Positions 46,716-56,489 are shown, counted from the stretch's first letter. The stretch is DNA of 64,000 bases from Pedobacter sp. FW305-3-2-15-E-R2A2 (GCF_038446955.1 NZ_CP151803.1:434001-498000); one strand, 5' to 3'. Notes: generated by a model from the letters alone, not told the origin. A program made the numbers and translations.

Positions 46716-49700
46716 ATGAAACAATTTTACCTGAAGTGTTTTTGGATGCTGTTGCTGACTTGTTCTGCAATAGGGTCTTACGCACAAAAATCTTTTACGG
46801 GGACTGTGAAAGACAATCGGGGACAGGCATTGCCAGGGGTCTCTGTGAATGAAAAAGGTACCAAAAATGGAACCGCAACTAATGAAATCGGAAATTTCTC
46901 TATTTCTGTGGGACCTGCAAGTGTTTTAAGAATATCCCTGATCGGTTATGTTACTCAGGAAATTACCATTGGAGATAAGAAAAGTATCAGTGTTACTTTA
47001 GAAGAAGACAACCAAACCTTAAATGAAGTTGTAGTAACAACGGGTTTTGGTGTTAGAAAACAAACGAGAAAACTAAGTTATTCTATTCAGGAAGTTAAAG
47101 GTGATGATCTTACCCGTGCAAATGAGCCGAATTTGGTAAATGCGATAAATGGTAAGGTTGCAGGTGTGGTGATTAACATAGGAGCAGGTGGACCTCAATC
47201 TTCTTCAAGAATCAGGATCAGAGGAAATGCATCGTTAAGTAGCAATACTCAGCCATTAGTAGTGATTGATGGGGTTTTAATCCAACCTGGAGTTACAGGT
47301 GCGGATTCTTATGGAAACAGCCCTCAGGATTTTGGTAACATCATGAAAAACTTAAATGCGGATGATTATGAAAGCATTACCGTATTAAAAGGTGCCGCGG
47401 CAAGTTCATTGTATGGTTCAAAAGCTCAAAATGGTGTGCTTTTAATTACTTCGAAGAAGGGTAAATCAGGACAAGGCCTGGGTATTTCCTTTTCTCACAC
47501 ACAAACTGTAGAGGAAGTTTACCGTACTTTCGATCTTCAAAATGAATTTGGTGGAGGTTTAGCTCCGACTTTTACCAAGGATGCAAATGGAATGCAGGAA
47601 GTTGATAAAGCCAATTATTTCTGGAGTTTTGGTCCAAAATATGATGGATCTGAAGTTAGGGATATCGATGGACGTATCATTAAATGGAATGCGCAGCCTA
47701 ATAATATTTTAGATGCTTATAATAATGGAATCTATAGCAATTCAAATCTTGCATTTCAAGGTGCTAATGAAGATGGAAACTTTAGATTGTCTTATACAAA
47801 GATGTTGAACAAAGGAGTCTTGCCTAACAATAAGTTTGACCGTGATGCGGTAGATTTTAGAGGATCAAGAAAAATCGGGAAGATTTTTACTGTTGATGCA
47901 GGGGTAAACTATACCGTTAGTAATGTGCTAAATCCAATTAACCAGTCTAATAACAGCAGTCCTTTGTTTGCTTTAACTTATGCAAATCCTAGAAGCTATG
48001 ATACCAAATATTGGATGAACCATTATAGAGATGAAGTAAATGGTGGTCGTTTAAGAGATGATGCGGATGCTTATGGACTATCGTCTTTCTGGTATGATTT
48101 ATACACTAAAAAGAACAGACAAAAAGAAAACAATTTCAGGGGAAATGTAGAGGTTACGGCTAACATTACACCTTGGTTGAATGCAATGGTTAGAGGAACA
48201 CTTAACCAGGTGAACATCATAAACGAGGTAAAAAATATCGGAGATGGAGTAGGATTTGTAGGTGGAGAATACGGGATAGGACAATCTGATCAGAGAAGCA
48301 CCAGATTACAATTTTTGTTGAATGCAAGCCGTAAAATCAATGATAATTTTGATTTTAATCTTAGTTTGGGTGGAGAAACAACAAGTGATTTCGGAAAGAA
48401 CACAACTTATACCAGAACCGATGGTGGTCTGAAAGATCCAGGTAAATTCTTCTTGGGTAATTCTGTAAAGACGCTAATAACCAACAACACGCTTGATGGT
48501 AGTCAGCGTACAGACGCGATATATGCGTATGGGGACATTTCTTATAAGAATATGTTGACATTGAATGTCAGTCTTCGTAACGATTGGTCTTCAACTTTGA
48601 CCTATCCAAATGGTACTGGCGACTATAGCTACCTTTATCCATCAGTAGGTTTGGCCTATATCTTCTCTGAGTCATTGAAAAATGTACCGGGATTAGGATT
48701 CCTTTCTTATGGAAAGCTTAGGGCCAACTATGGCCATACCGGCCTTGGAACTAGCCCTTTCGAAACGAGTAGAGGTATATATAAATTCCTTGGTACTTAT
48801 AAAAATGAGAAGGATATTGAAATGCCACGTTATGGATATCCGGAATTCATTAAAGGAAATGGCAATCTTAAAAATGAGCTGACCAAAGAATTTGAAATTG
48901 GTACAGAAATGCGTTTCCTGAATGACCGTATCGGTATTGACGCTTCATTCTACAGAAAAAATACTTACAATCAGATCCTGGCTCTACAGGTTCCTGGAGA
49001 AAGTGGTGTAGACAGACAATTAATTAATGCCGGAAATATACAGAATCAGGGTATTGAACTTTTAATCAATGGTTCACCTATTAAAACCAAAGATTTTGAG
49101 TGGAACAGTACGTTGAATTTTGCCCGCAACAGAAATAAGGTCATCAAACTTGCGCCGGGTGTGACGAGCGTAACATTAGCGAACGCTTTTGGTGCAGATA
49201 TGTCTTCTGTAGCTATTGAAGGAGAAGAATATGGTACCATTTACACAGGATATGGTTTTGCTGCTTACCAGGCCAAAGATGCACAGGGGAATAATATTGA
49301 TGATCCGCGTAATGGACAAAAGATGTTAAAAGCCAATGGCAGCTACTGGAGAAGTGGTGATGCAGGTCAGGGGAATAAAAAATTAGGTAGTATGATGGAG
49401 AAATTCACTGCCAGTTCCATCAATAGCTTCAGGTATAAAGACTTTAACTTTGGTTTCCAGATTGATGCAAAAGTAGGTGGCTTGATGGCTTCCGGAACTC
49501 ATCAGTATGGCTCAAACTTTGGGGTGTTTGAAAGCACGCTACCTGGCCGTTCAGCAGATCATGGAGGAGTAGTAAGAAAAGATGCTGCTGGAAATACATT
49601 TAATGATGGTGTTATTCCTGAAGGTATTTTTGCTGACGGAACAATCATCAATAATGTAAATGTTGGTGGTACCACATTTGCTGATGCGGTTGGTAAAGGA

Positions 49701-50030
49701 CTAATTCAACCAGTTAGTGCACGTGTTCACTATGCAAGATTAACGCAGTGGGCTACAGGAATCAGAGAGTACTCTACATTCGAGAATAACTGGGTGGCAT
49801 TAAGAGAAGTTTCAGTAGGGTATACCTTGCCAAAAAGATTTACAGATAAAATGAAATTCAACCGAGTTAATCTGAGCTTTATTGCAAGAAACCTAACCTA
49901 CATTTATAACAGCCTTCCAGATCATATCAATCCGGAATCGTTATTCTCAAATAGCCCGGGAGCATTTGCTGAATATGGAGGAGCTCCATATACCCGCACA
50001 TTTGCGCTATCACTTAAAGCAAGTCTATAG
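46716..50030 (+). CDS. SusC/RagA-family TonB-linked outer-membrane protein (susC2)
   Basis: A 1104-residue transporter with the same signal-peptide style as susC1 (MKQFYLKCF). The carboxypeptidase-like domain (about 25-105) is followed by a TonB-box region VVVTTGFGVR (near 108-117), the plug with RIRIRGNASL, VVIDGVLIQPG and LYGSKAQNGVLLITSKKG, and a beta-barrel ending TFALSLKASL. It forms a pair with the susD2 gene 38 bases later. It starts about 100 bases after the ROK gene with no obvious terminator between, so some read-through from the ROK promoter is possible. Confidence 0.96.
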   Translation: MKQFYLKCFWMLLLTCSAIGSYAQKSFTGTVKDNRGQALPGVSVNEKGTKNGTATNEIGNFSISVGPASVLRISLIGYVTQEITIGDKKSISVTLEEDNQTLNEVVVTTGFGVRKQTRKLSYSIQEVKGDDLTRANEPNLVNAINGKVAGVVINIGAGGPQSSSRIRIRGNASLSSNTQPLVVIDGVLIQPGVTGADSYGNSPQDFGNIMKNLNADDYESITVLKGAAASSLYGSKAQNGVLLITSKKGKSGQGLGISFSHTQTVEEVYRTFDLQNEFGGGLAPTFTKDANGMQEVDKANYFWSFGPKYDGSEVRDIDGRIIKWNAQPNNILDAYNNGIYSNSNLAFQGANEDGNFRLSYTKMLNKGVLPNNKFDRDAVDFRGSRKIGKIFTVDAGVNYTVSNVLNPINQSNNSSPLFALTYANPRSYDTKYWMNHYRDEVNGGRLRDDADAYGLSSFWYDLYTKKNRQKENNFRGNVEVTANITPWLNAMVRGTLNQVNIINEVKNIGDGVGFVGGEYGIGQSDQRSTRLQFLLNASRKINDNFDFNLSLGGETTSDFGKNTTYTRTDGGLKDPGKFFLGNSVKTLITNNTLDGSQRTDAIYAYGDISYKNMLTLNVSLRNDWSSTLTYPNGTGDYSYLYPSVGLAYIFSESLKNVPGLGFLSYGKLRANYGHTGLGTSPFETSRGIYKFLGTYKNEKDIEMPRYGYPEFIKGNGNLKNELTKEFEIGTEMRFLNDRIGIDASFYRKNTYNQILALQVPGESGVDRQLINAGNIQNQGIELLINGSPIKTKDFEWNSTLNFARNRNKVIKLAPGVTSVTLANAFGADMSSVAIEGEEYGTIYTGYGFAAYQAKDAQGNNIDDPRNGQKMLKANGSYWRSGDAGQGNKKLGSMMEKFTASSINSFRYKDFNFGFQIDAKVGGLMASGTHQYGSNFGVFESTLPGRSADHGGVVRKDAAGNTFNDGVIPEGIFADGTIINNVNVGGTTFADAVGKGLIQPVSARVHYARLTQWATGIREYSTFENNWVALREVSVGYTLPKRFTDKMKFNRVNLSFIARNLTYIYNSLPDHINPESLFSNSPGAFAEYGGAPYTRTFALSLKASL

Positions 50031-50068
50031 AACCGGAGTTTGTAAAATATTTTTAAAAAGAAATTAAG

Positions 50069-51787
50069 ATGAAAACAAAATATAAAGCATGGATAGGTTT
50101 AGTAGCCTTTGCGTGCATCTCAATATCATCCTGTAAGAAGGAGAAATTTGTAGATCTGAATAATGATCCGTCCTTACTTGATAAAATTACTCCTGAACAA
50201 CAGTTCATGAATGCTTCTATCAGGATGAACAACGAACGTTCAGAATGGTATTATGACAATGTTCGTGGGATAATGCCGTGGATGCAGATGGCGACACCGC
50301 TAAACGGAAATGGTGTATCCTTTGTGACGGAGTCAGGTAACCTGAAGAACACAAGATACAATATGTTTTATCCTGGAATAGGGGCTTCTTTCACAGATGT
50401 GGTGCATATCATTTCACAAATGTCAGCTGAAGAACAGGCTAAACGTGTACATCAGGTTGCAATTGCATCAATTATTAAATCATATTATGCATTTTATGTT
50501 TCTGATATCAATGGAAGTATTGCTTATACAGAGGCTTTCCAAGGTAAATATGGAGGTACGTTTACGCCTAAATATGATACTCAGGAAGTATTATTTGATG
50601 TATTAGATGGACAGTTAAAAGAAGCAATTCAGAAGCTAACCAGTACCCCGGAAGCTGGTCAGACCTCCTATGGAGCTCAAGATTTATTCTTTAAAGGATC
50701 GAGCATGAAATGGGTAAAAACGGCAAATGCAATCCGTTTGAGAATGGCGATGCGCCTCATGAAAAGAAATCCAACTAAAATGACAACAAAGGTTCAGGAA
50801 ATATTAGCTACTCCTGCTAACCTTATGGTTGAAAATGCAGATAGCTGGACATTTGAAACAAATTCAAATATGGCTGAAGGCGGCGACTGGTCAGTATTAA
50901 GCATCAGAGCACCGAGACCGGTAGTGGATTTCATGTACACCAATGCGGATCCAAGGATCAGATTTTTTTATCAGCCAAACTACTTTTCTCAAGCCAATTT
51001 TGACGCTGCTAAAGCACAAGGGAAAATTCCTGCAAATTCAGTATACGATGCTAAACGCTATTATGGTGTAGCAACTAGTCCTGACGCTTCTGCAGCTCCT
51101 GCTTTTGCGAAATTTTTCAATAGTGTAACTATTAACGTCACACAGGCCAACGGTCTTCCAGGAACTCTTGTTCTGGATACACTTTCCAATCTTCAGCCTA
51201 AATTATTCGCTGCAGGTGAAAATAGTGGGACAGGTGTTAACTTTTTCCCAATGGTTACGTATGCTGATTTCTGTTTCATGAGAGCTGAACTAGCCGCACG
51301 TGGAGTAACAGGCGAATCAGCAAAAGGTTGGTATGATAAAGGAATTACCGCTTCAATCATGATGTATGATGATATGGCGCTAAGAGCTAAAATTGTAGAT
51401 AGAGAAAACAAAAGTAACTATGTAGCGGCTACGCCTTCGGAAATTACAGCCTATCTGGCTATGCCTTCAGTGGCTTACGATCCTGCGAAAGGAATAGACC
51501 AGATCGCTTGCCAGGCTTACCTGCACTTCTTTAAGCAACCAAGTGAAGCTTGGGCTTTGTATAAAAGAACAGGTTATCCAAATGCCACAAGCGTACTTCC
51601 TTTAGAGAAATTGATCGCTCAGGGTACAGAACAGGCAATTCCAAGAAGAGCTGCTTTACCTTTCCCTACAGTTTCAAACCTGAATTATAAAAATATCATG
51701 GATGCTTATAATGATATGAAAAAAGATCCTGACTTCGGACAGGGTCCAAGTGATATCTTCGGCCGCGTATGGTGGGATAAAAAATAA
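50069..51787 (+). CDS. SusD/RagB-family surface nutrient-binding lipoprotein (SusD-like_2 type, susD2)
   Basis: A 572-residue lipoprotein with lipobox SISSC then KKEKFVDLNNDP. The typical SusD-like_2 stretches KWVKTANAIRLRMAMRLMKR and EAWALYKRTGYPN are present. It partners susC2. A hairpin with a moderate tail follows the stop, before the redoxin gene. Confidence 0.92.
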   Translation: MKTKYKAWIGLVAFACISISSCKKEKFVDLNNDPSLLDKITPEQQFMNASIRMNNERSEWYYDNVRGIMPWMQMATPLNGNGVSFVTESGNLKNTRYNMFYPGIGASFTDVVHIISQMSAEEQAKRVHQVAIASIIKSYYAFYVSDINGSIAYTEAFQGKYGGTFTPKYDTQEVLFDVLDGQLKEAIQKLTSTPEAGQTSYGAQDLFFKGSSMKWVKTANAIRLRMAMRLMKRNPTKMTTKVQEILATPANLMVENADSWTFETNSNMAEGGDWSVLSIRAPRPVVDFMYTNADPRIRFFYQPNYFSQANFDAAKAQGKIPANSVYDAKRYYGVATSPDASAAPAFAKFFNSVTINVTQANGLPGTLVLDTLSNLQPKLFAAGENSGTGVNFFPMVTYADFCFMRAELAARGVTGESAKGWYDKGITASIMMYDDMALRAKIVDRENKSNYVAATPSEITAYLAMPSVAYDPAKGIDQIACQAYLHFFKQPSEAWALYKRTGYPNATSVLPLEKLIAQGTEQAIPRRAALPFPTVSNLNYKNIMDAYNDMKKDPDFGQGPSDIFGRVWWDKK

Positions 51788-51804
51788 CATTATAATAATT
51801 ATAT

Positions 51805-51830
51805 TAAGGGTGCCCATTGTGGCACCCTTA
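51805..51830 (+). terminator. Hairpin between susD2 and the redoxin gene
   Basis: TAAGGGTGCC pairs with GGCACCCTTA, ten bases, around a 6-base loop, followed by TTTATT. It is a good stem with a weak T run, so partial read-through is likely. Confidence 0.65.
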
Positions 51831-51852
51831 TTTATTAAAGAGCTATACGGAC

Positions 51853-52428
51853 ATGAAATCATATTACTTAAACCTGCTGCTCCTGCTACTCTTATCGGTC
51901 TCCGTAAAAGGGCAGTTAAAAACTGTTTCCTGGAAAAAAATAAACAGCATCACCTTGCAAAATGATCACGGGAAAAATGAAACGATACCTCCGACAAAAC
52001 TAACTGTGCTGGTGTTTTTATCTCCGGAATGTCCGCTTTGCCGAAACTATATCCAGGTGCTCAATGCCCTTCAAAAAAAATACGCAGAGGTACGGGTCTG
52101 CGGAATATTCCCCGGCACTGCCTATACTGCAAAGCAGATCAATGATTTTCAAAAGGAATATAAGGTCAGCTTTAACCTGCTTATCGACAGAAAAAAAGAA
52201 CTGACGCATTATTTAAAAGCCACGACAACACCCGAAAGTATCCTCATCTCTAAACAGGGTGCCATCCCCTATAGAGGACTGATCGACAACTGGGCAAGCG
52301 GCCTGGGGCAAAAAAGAAAGATCACTACCGAGAAATTTCTTGAAAATGCCATCGAAGATGTTTTAAACCAAAGAATCCCCACCACCTCACAAACCAAGCC
52401 CATAGGCTGTTTGATAAACGACATATAA
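51853..52428 (+). CDS. Exported redoxin (thioredoxin-fold) protein
   Basis: About 191 residues. The signal peptide is MKSYYLNLLL...VSVKGQ. The thioredoxin-fold domain has SPECPLC with Cys60 and Cys63 as the CxxC pair, and a cis-proline at TTTPESI. The C-terminal tail has PIGCLI with a third cysteine at 186. I recall that similar redoxin domains precede cytochrome c/copper-monooxygenase modules in Planctomycetes and Bacteroidota, in some cases fused in one protein. Here the partner gene starts 20 bases later. It acts in the periplasm or at the cell surface; its substrate is unknown. The ATG at 51853 is chosen because an earlier in-frame start adds residues before the signal peptide. Confidence 0.8.
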   Translation: MKSYYLNLLLLLLLSVSVKGQLKTVSWKKINSITLQNDHGKNETIPPTKLTVLVFLSPECPLCRNYIQVLNALQKKYAEVRVCGIFPGTAYTAKQINDFQKEYKVSFNLLIDRKKELTHYLKATTTPESILISKQGAIPYRGLIDNWASGLGQKRKITTEKFLENAIEDVLNQRIPTTSQTKPIGCLINDI

Positions 52429-52448
52429 TTCCTACATTTCTTATAGCT

Positions 52449-53765
52449 ATGAGAACCCTGATTTTTACTTTTCTTTCCTTCTTTTTTTGCAATCAAATCG
52501 TCGCTCAAAAAATCACCTTTTCGACGCATATTGCCCCTATTATTCAGCAAAAATGCGCGCCCTGTCACAGACCTGGAGAAGCCGCACCTTTTTCCTTGCT
52601 AACCTATCAGGATGTGGCTAAAAGAGGAACCTTTATTAAGGACGTCGTACAGTCTGGCTATATGCCACCCTGGAAACCAGACAACAATTACAGAACATTC
52701 CATAATGACCGCTCTCTGAGTAAAGCAGAAAAGGAATTGATTGTAAAGTGGGTAGACAGTAAAATGCCCGAAGGATCTGCAAAAAAAACAGCGAAAGAAA
52801 CCTCAGCAACGGCTTTTATTAGTGGGACACAATACCATAGAAAGCCAGATACAGTACTGAAAGTAACTAAACCGTTTTTTATTAAGGGCGATAATGAAGA
52901 AAGATTCCTGGTCTTTAAAATCCCTTTTGACCTGGCTAAGGATCAAAATGTAGAGGCAGTGGAGTTTGTTTCGAGTAATAAAAAAGTAATCCACCATGCA
53001 AACTTTGCCGTTCATCCTGTGGAAAACGATGTGGACATTCTTCAGGGAGCAGATTATGTTGACCTCAGTGGATCAGACCGGAGCCAATACGATCAATACC
53101 TGCCTTTCAAAAAGAAAATGGATTATTATGGAGGCTGGATTCCCGGAACTTCATTTGAGTCCTATCCTAAAGATTTTGGCTGGATAATGCCCAAACGTGG
53201 TGTGATCTTACTAACCATTCACTATGCCCCTACAGGTAAAGATGAAGAGGAAATGTCTGGCATCAACTTTTTCTTCACCAAATCCCCGGTTAAAAGAAAG
53301 GTCGATGTGATTAGCCTGGGTTCAGCAGGAGTTGGAGAAAGCTCCATTGAGCCTTATTTTATGATTCCTGCGGATACGACGAAAGCCTTTAACCTTAAAA
53401 TTGTAACGCCTCAGGATCAATCTCTGTTATACGTATGGCCACACATGCATTTGCTGGGTAAGACTTTTAAAGCGTATGCGGTAACCCCGCAGGGCGATAC
53501 CATTAAATTGGTTTCTATTCCTTCATGGGATTTCAAATGGCAGGAAATTTACAGGTATAAAAAACTGATAAAGATTCCAAAAGGATCAATTTTAACTATC
53601 GAAGCACTTTACGACAATACCAAAGAGAATCCCAACAATCCCAATCACCCTCCAAAAATGGTGTTTTCTGCCAACGACATGAAAACAACAGATGAGATGA
53701 TGACCATGCTGATGGTCTTTCTTAAATATGAAGAAGGGGATGAAAATCTCGAATTGGACAAGTAA
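52449..53765 (+). CDS. c-type cytochrome fused to PHM/DBM-like copper monooxygenase module
   Basis: Exported protein of 438 residues. The signal peptide covers residues 1-20. The haem-binding CAPCH is at 36-40, with a likely axial Met72 in YMPPWKP. The copper type II monooxygenase-like module follows (about 150-430). The N-domain ligands appear as His182-His183 (VIHHANF) and His258 (TIHYAP); the C-domain ligands as His332 and His334 (PHMHLLG) and a Met at 417 or 418 in DEMMTM. This is the complete ligand set of peptidylglycine hydroxylase/dopamine hydroxylase-like enzymes. Function is unknown; an exported copper-dependent oxygenase or redox protein is inferred. It is co-transcribed with the upstream redoxin and ends three bases from a convergent gene. 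Confidence 0.85.
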   Translation: MRTLIFTFLSFFFCNQIVAQKITFSTHIAPIIQQKCAPCHRPGEAAPFSLLTYQDVAKRGTFIKDVVQSGYMPPWKPDNNYRTFHNDRSLSKAEKELIVKWVDSKMPEGSAKKTAKETSATAFISGTQYHRKPDTVLKVTKPFFIKGDNEERFLVFKIPFDLAKDQNVEAVEFVSSNKKVIHHANFAVHPVENDVDILQGADYVDLSGSDRSQYDQYLPFKKKMDYYGGWIPGTSFESYPKDFGWIMPKRGVILLTIHYAPTGKDEEEMSGINFFFTKSPVKRKVDVISLGSAGVGESSIEPYFMIPADTTKAFNLKIVTPQDQSLLYVWPHMHLLGKTFKAYAVTPQGDTIKLVSIPSWDFKWQEIYRYKKLIKIPKGSILTIEALYDNTKENPNNPNHPPKMVFSANDMKTTDEMMTMLMVFLKYEEGDENLELDK

Positions 53766-53768
53766 GAA

Positions 53769-54851
53769 TTAAAGTCCTTCAATCCCAAGCTTTACAGCAA
53801 GTTCATTCAGGTCATTCACTACGACATCGATCAAAGGAATGCCCTGAATTTTCCGTTCCTGTTCAAAAGCATATTCCGGCTCACCTGGAATGATCACCTT
53901 TTTATCCGGATCAACCGTCTTAGCAGACTTAAACCGCTCAATCCAGTTGTCCAGGTGTTGCTTGAAATCATCCGCCGGACGGAAACCATCTATCCGCATG
54001 GCACCAAAGAAATGGCCGATACCTTCCCCAACAGGATTTGCCGAAGGTTCCAGAAAGGCAACAAACGGTGGTACCCAGGGTCCATAATTGGCACCGGATA
54101 GCACTGCTGATAAAATGTCAACTGTCGCACTCAAACCATAACCCTTATGACTTCCATGGTCTTTATCACTACCTAAGGGTAGGAGGGAACCTCCATCTTT
54201 TAACTGATGTGCACTCGTTGAAGAATTTCCATCTTTATCCTGTACCCAACCCTCAGGAATAGGTTGGTTTGCCCTTTGGGCGATTTCCAGTTTCCCATTT
54301 GCTGCCGCTGCGGTTGCCATATCTACCACTAGTGGAGGATACTTCCCTGCAGGAAAAGCATAACACATCGGATTGGTTCCCAACAACCTTTCATTGGCAT
54401 AAGTAGGGGCTACAAGCGGACTTGCATTGGTCATGCTGATCCCGATCATGTCCTGCTCTACCGCCATTAAGGCATGATACCCGGCAATCCCAAAATGATT
54501 GGAATTTTTAACGGCCACCCATCCGCTTCCATAAATTTTTGCCTTTTCAATCGCTACCTTCATTGCAAAGGGAGCAACTACTAAACCTAGTCCTGCATCT
54601 CCGTCTACGGTAGCGGTAGTAGCTGTCTCATGGACTATCCTGACCTCTGGTATCGCATTGATCCGTTCTTTTTCCCATAACCTCACATAGCCACTCAGAC
54701 GGGCTACCCCATGGGAATCTATTCCCCTCAGGTCAGATTTTAACAAGACATCTGCAGCCAGTCGTGCATCAGTAACAGGGCATCCCATTTTCAGGAATAC
54801 ACTTTCTGTAAACTGACGTAGTTTTTGTTCGGTAAAAGTGTGAAAAATCAT
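53769..54851 (-). CDS. Ldh-family (malate/L-sulfolactate-type) NAD(P)-dependent dehydrogenase
   Basis: A 360-residue cytoplasmic oxidoreductase of the YlbC/ComC type, distinct from lactate dehydrogenase. Family motifs include DLRGIDSHGVARL (about 51-63), NSNHFGIAGYHA (about 117-128) and DKDHGSHKGYGLS. Members oxidise 2-hydroxyacids such as malate, ureidoglycolate or sulfolactate; the substrate cannot be read. Its ATG overlaps the bshC stop as TAATG, so it is translated after bshC. Confidence 0.88.
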   Translation of the reverse strand: MIFHTFTEQKLRQFTESVFLKMGCPVTDARLAADVLLKSDLRGIDSHGVARLSGYVRLWEKERINAIPEVRIVHETATTATVDGDAGLGLVVAPFAMKVAIEKAKIYGSGWVAVKNSNHFGIAGYHALMAVEQDMIGISMTNASPLVAPTYANERLLGTNPMCYAFPAGKYPPLVVDMATAAAANGKLEIAQRANQPIPEGWVQDKDGNSSTSAHQLKDGGSLLPLGSDKDHGSHKGYGLSATVDILSAVLSGANYGPWVPPFVAFLEPSANPVGEGIGHFFGAMRIDGFRPADDFKQHLDNWIERFKSAKTVDPDKKVIIPGEPEYAFEQERKIQGIPLIDVVVNDLNELAVKLGIEGL

Positions 54852-56443
54852 TATGATGTAGCAAAGAGAACCGTAAACTGATGGTCCAGTGGTTTAAAAT
54901 TAAGAATCAGCGAATTGATAAAGTCATCTCCATACTGTACATACATAGGAGCAATGTTCAATACACGTTCCTGTAAAACTCCGGTAGGGAATAACTTTTC
55001 TTTTAAATTGTCAATCTGTGTGAGTGAAGTATCATGCTTGCGCTTTTCTGCCCTCAGCATTTTTTTCTCCAGATTGGCGATGAGCTTTAAGGCTCTTGTT
55101 TTAGCCGCATCGGCGGATTGAGACAGCGTCTTGTCAATTTTATAAGCATTGAGCTTGATCTGATCAAAAACGGCGCTGATGGCACGCTGTTCATCGTCCA
55201 GCGACAACTGTAAAGTGACATGGGCTTTTATCCAGTCATTCTTCAGCGTCAAAGGATCTTTAAACAGATTGGTATGGTTAATTCCCAGAATTTGCATCCT
55301 TGTCTGACTGCGTTTATCAATCACCAGGGCCGAATTACGAAGCAGCAATACCGGAAAATCTATTTGATAATAATCGAAATTGGCTTTCAATTGTAACCAA
55401 TAAGTGAGTTCGGCACCACCTCCGATATACGCAAGGTTGGGAAGGATGATTTCCTGATATACCGGACGCATCACTACATTCGGACTAAACCGCTCTGGAA
55501 AATCAAGGATCTCCTGTCGCAGCTCCGCTTCCGTAAAACGGATGTCCGTATTCATCACCTTATAAACCTGGTCTTCTTCAGTGATCCTTTCGCGAAGCTG
55601 ATCGGTCATATAAAAGAAATTGATTTCTCTGGGATTGACCTGTGTTTTATATCCTCTTTCTTCCAGTAAAGCATTGCTGGAAGAAATATGCTTAAAGCTG
55701 TGTTGCCCGATAATATCGGCTTCAATAACAGACGCAAATTGCTTTTTAAGCTCATGTTCGTCTGCATCTACGCAAACCAATCCGTACTTTCCAAATAAAG
55801 CATCCACCAGCTCGCGTGTTGCATCAGAAAGTTTTTCATGATGAGTATAAGCATGATCTACAATTTCAGAAAGCTGTAAGCCATTTTCAGTAATGCCGAG
55901 ATAACCTTTATAAGCGATCAACACTTCCGTGATGTCCTTTGTGCTCAATCTTCCGGTAGCACCTGCTGCCTTCTTATTCCAGGTCAGCATTCTGTCTTCG
56001 ATCTTCACATGATTGATTTCTTCAAAATCATGATCTTCGGTCGCCATCCAGTACACGGGCACAAAATTATAATCCGGAAATTTCTCCTTCAGCTCCTTTG
56101 CAAGATTGATGGCAGTAACGATCTTATAAATAAAATAAAGGGGTCCGGTAAATATATTGAGCTGATGACCGGTCGTAATGGTAAAAGTCCGGTCATCAGC
56201 CAGAAGGTTAATGTTTTGTGCTACTAAAGCCGAGGGCTCAATAGTTGAATATTGCTTTTGGAGAACCTGGGTCAATGTAGACCTGTTTCCTTTAAAGTTA
56301 CGGTTGGCGATGGCCTTTGCAAAGCCTTCAAAATCCGGTGTATACTTATAAAAAGCACTTAACTGATCCTTCCCACTGATGTAATCCAATACAGCGGAGG
56401 AGAAGGCATTTGTTTCCTGGTAAGAGATGTATTTGGCCTGCAT
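54851..56443 (-). CDS. bshC: Bacillithiol biosynthesis cysteine-adding enzyme BshC
   Basis: Adds cysteine to glucosaminyl-malate to complete bacillithiol, the low-molecular-weight thiol of this phylum. About 530 residues. The Rossmann-type core includes TITTGHQLNIFTGPLYFIYK and VYWMATEDHDFEEINH, both hallmarks of the family, followed by a long coiled-coil arm (about 430-490). The ATG at 56443 is preferred over a GTG at 56449 that overlaps the promoter. bshA and bshB are not in the window. It is translationally coupled to the Ldh-family gene downstream. Confidence 0.93.
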   Translation of the reverse strand: MQAKYISYQETNAFSSAVLDYISGKDQLSAFYKYTPDFEGFAKAIANRNFKGNRSTLTQVLQKQYSTIEPSALVAQNINLLADDRTFTITTGHQLNIFTGPLYFIYKIVTAINLAKELKEKFPDYNFVPVYWMATEDHDFEEINHVKIEDRMLTWNKKAAGATGRLSTKDITEVLIAYKGYLGITENGLQLSEIVDHAYTHHEKLSDATRELVDALFGKYGLVCVDADEHELKKQFASVIEADIIGQHSFKHISSSNALLEERGYKTQVNPREINFFYMTDQLRERITEEDQVYKVMNTDIRFTEAELRQEILDFPERFSPNVVMRPVYQEIILPNLAYIGGGAELTYWLQLKANFDYYQIDFPVLLLRNSALVIDKRSQTRMQILGINHTNLFKDPLTLKNDWIKAHVTLQLSLDDEQRAISAVFDQIKLNAYKIDKTLSQSADAAKTRALKLIANLEKKMLRAEKRKHDTSLTQIDNLKEKLFPTGVLQERVLNIAPMYVQYGDDFINSLILNFKPLDHQFTVLFATS

Positions 56444-56448
56444 TGCCA

Positions 56449-56456
56449 CGAATTTA
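56449..56456 (-). promoter_or_regulatory. -7 element almost abutting the bshC start codon
   Basis: On the reverse strand TAAATTCG is followed by TGGCA and then ATG, so the transcript would be leaderless or nearly so. Confidence 0.4.
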
Positions 56457-56489
56457 AGTTAATAAACCAGAACTCCTTACATCCCGCTT

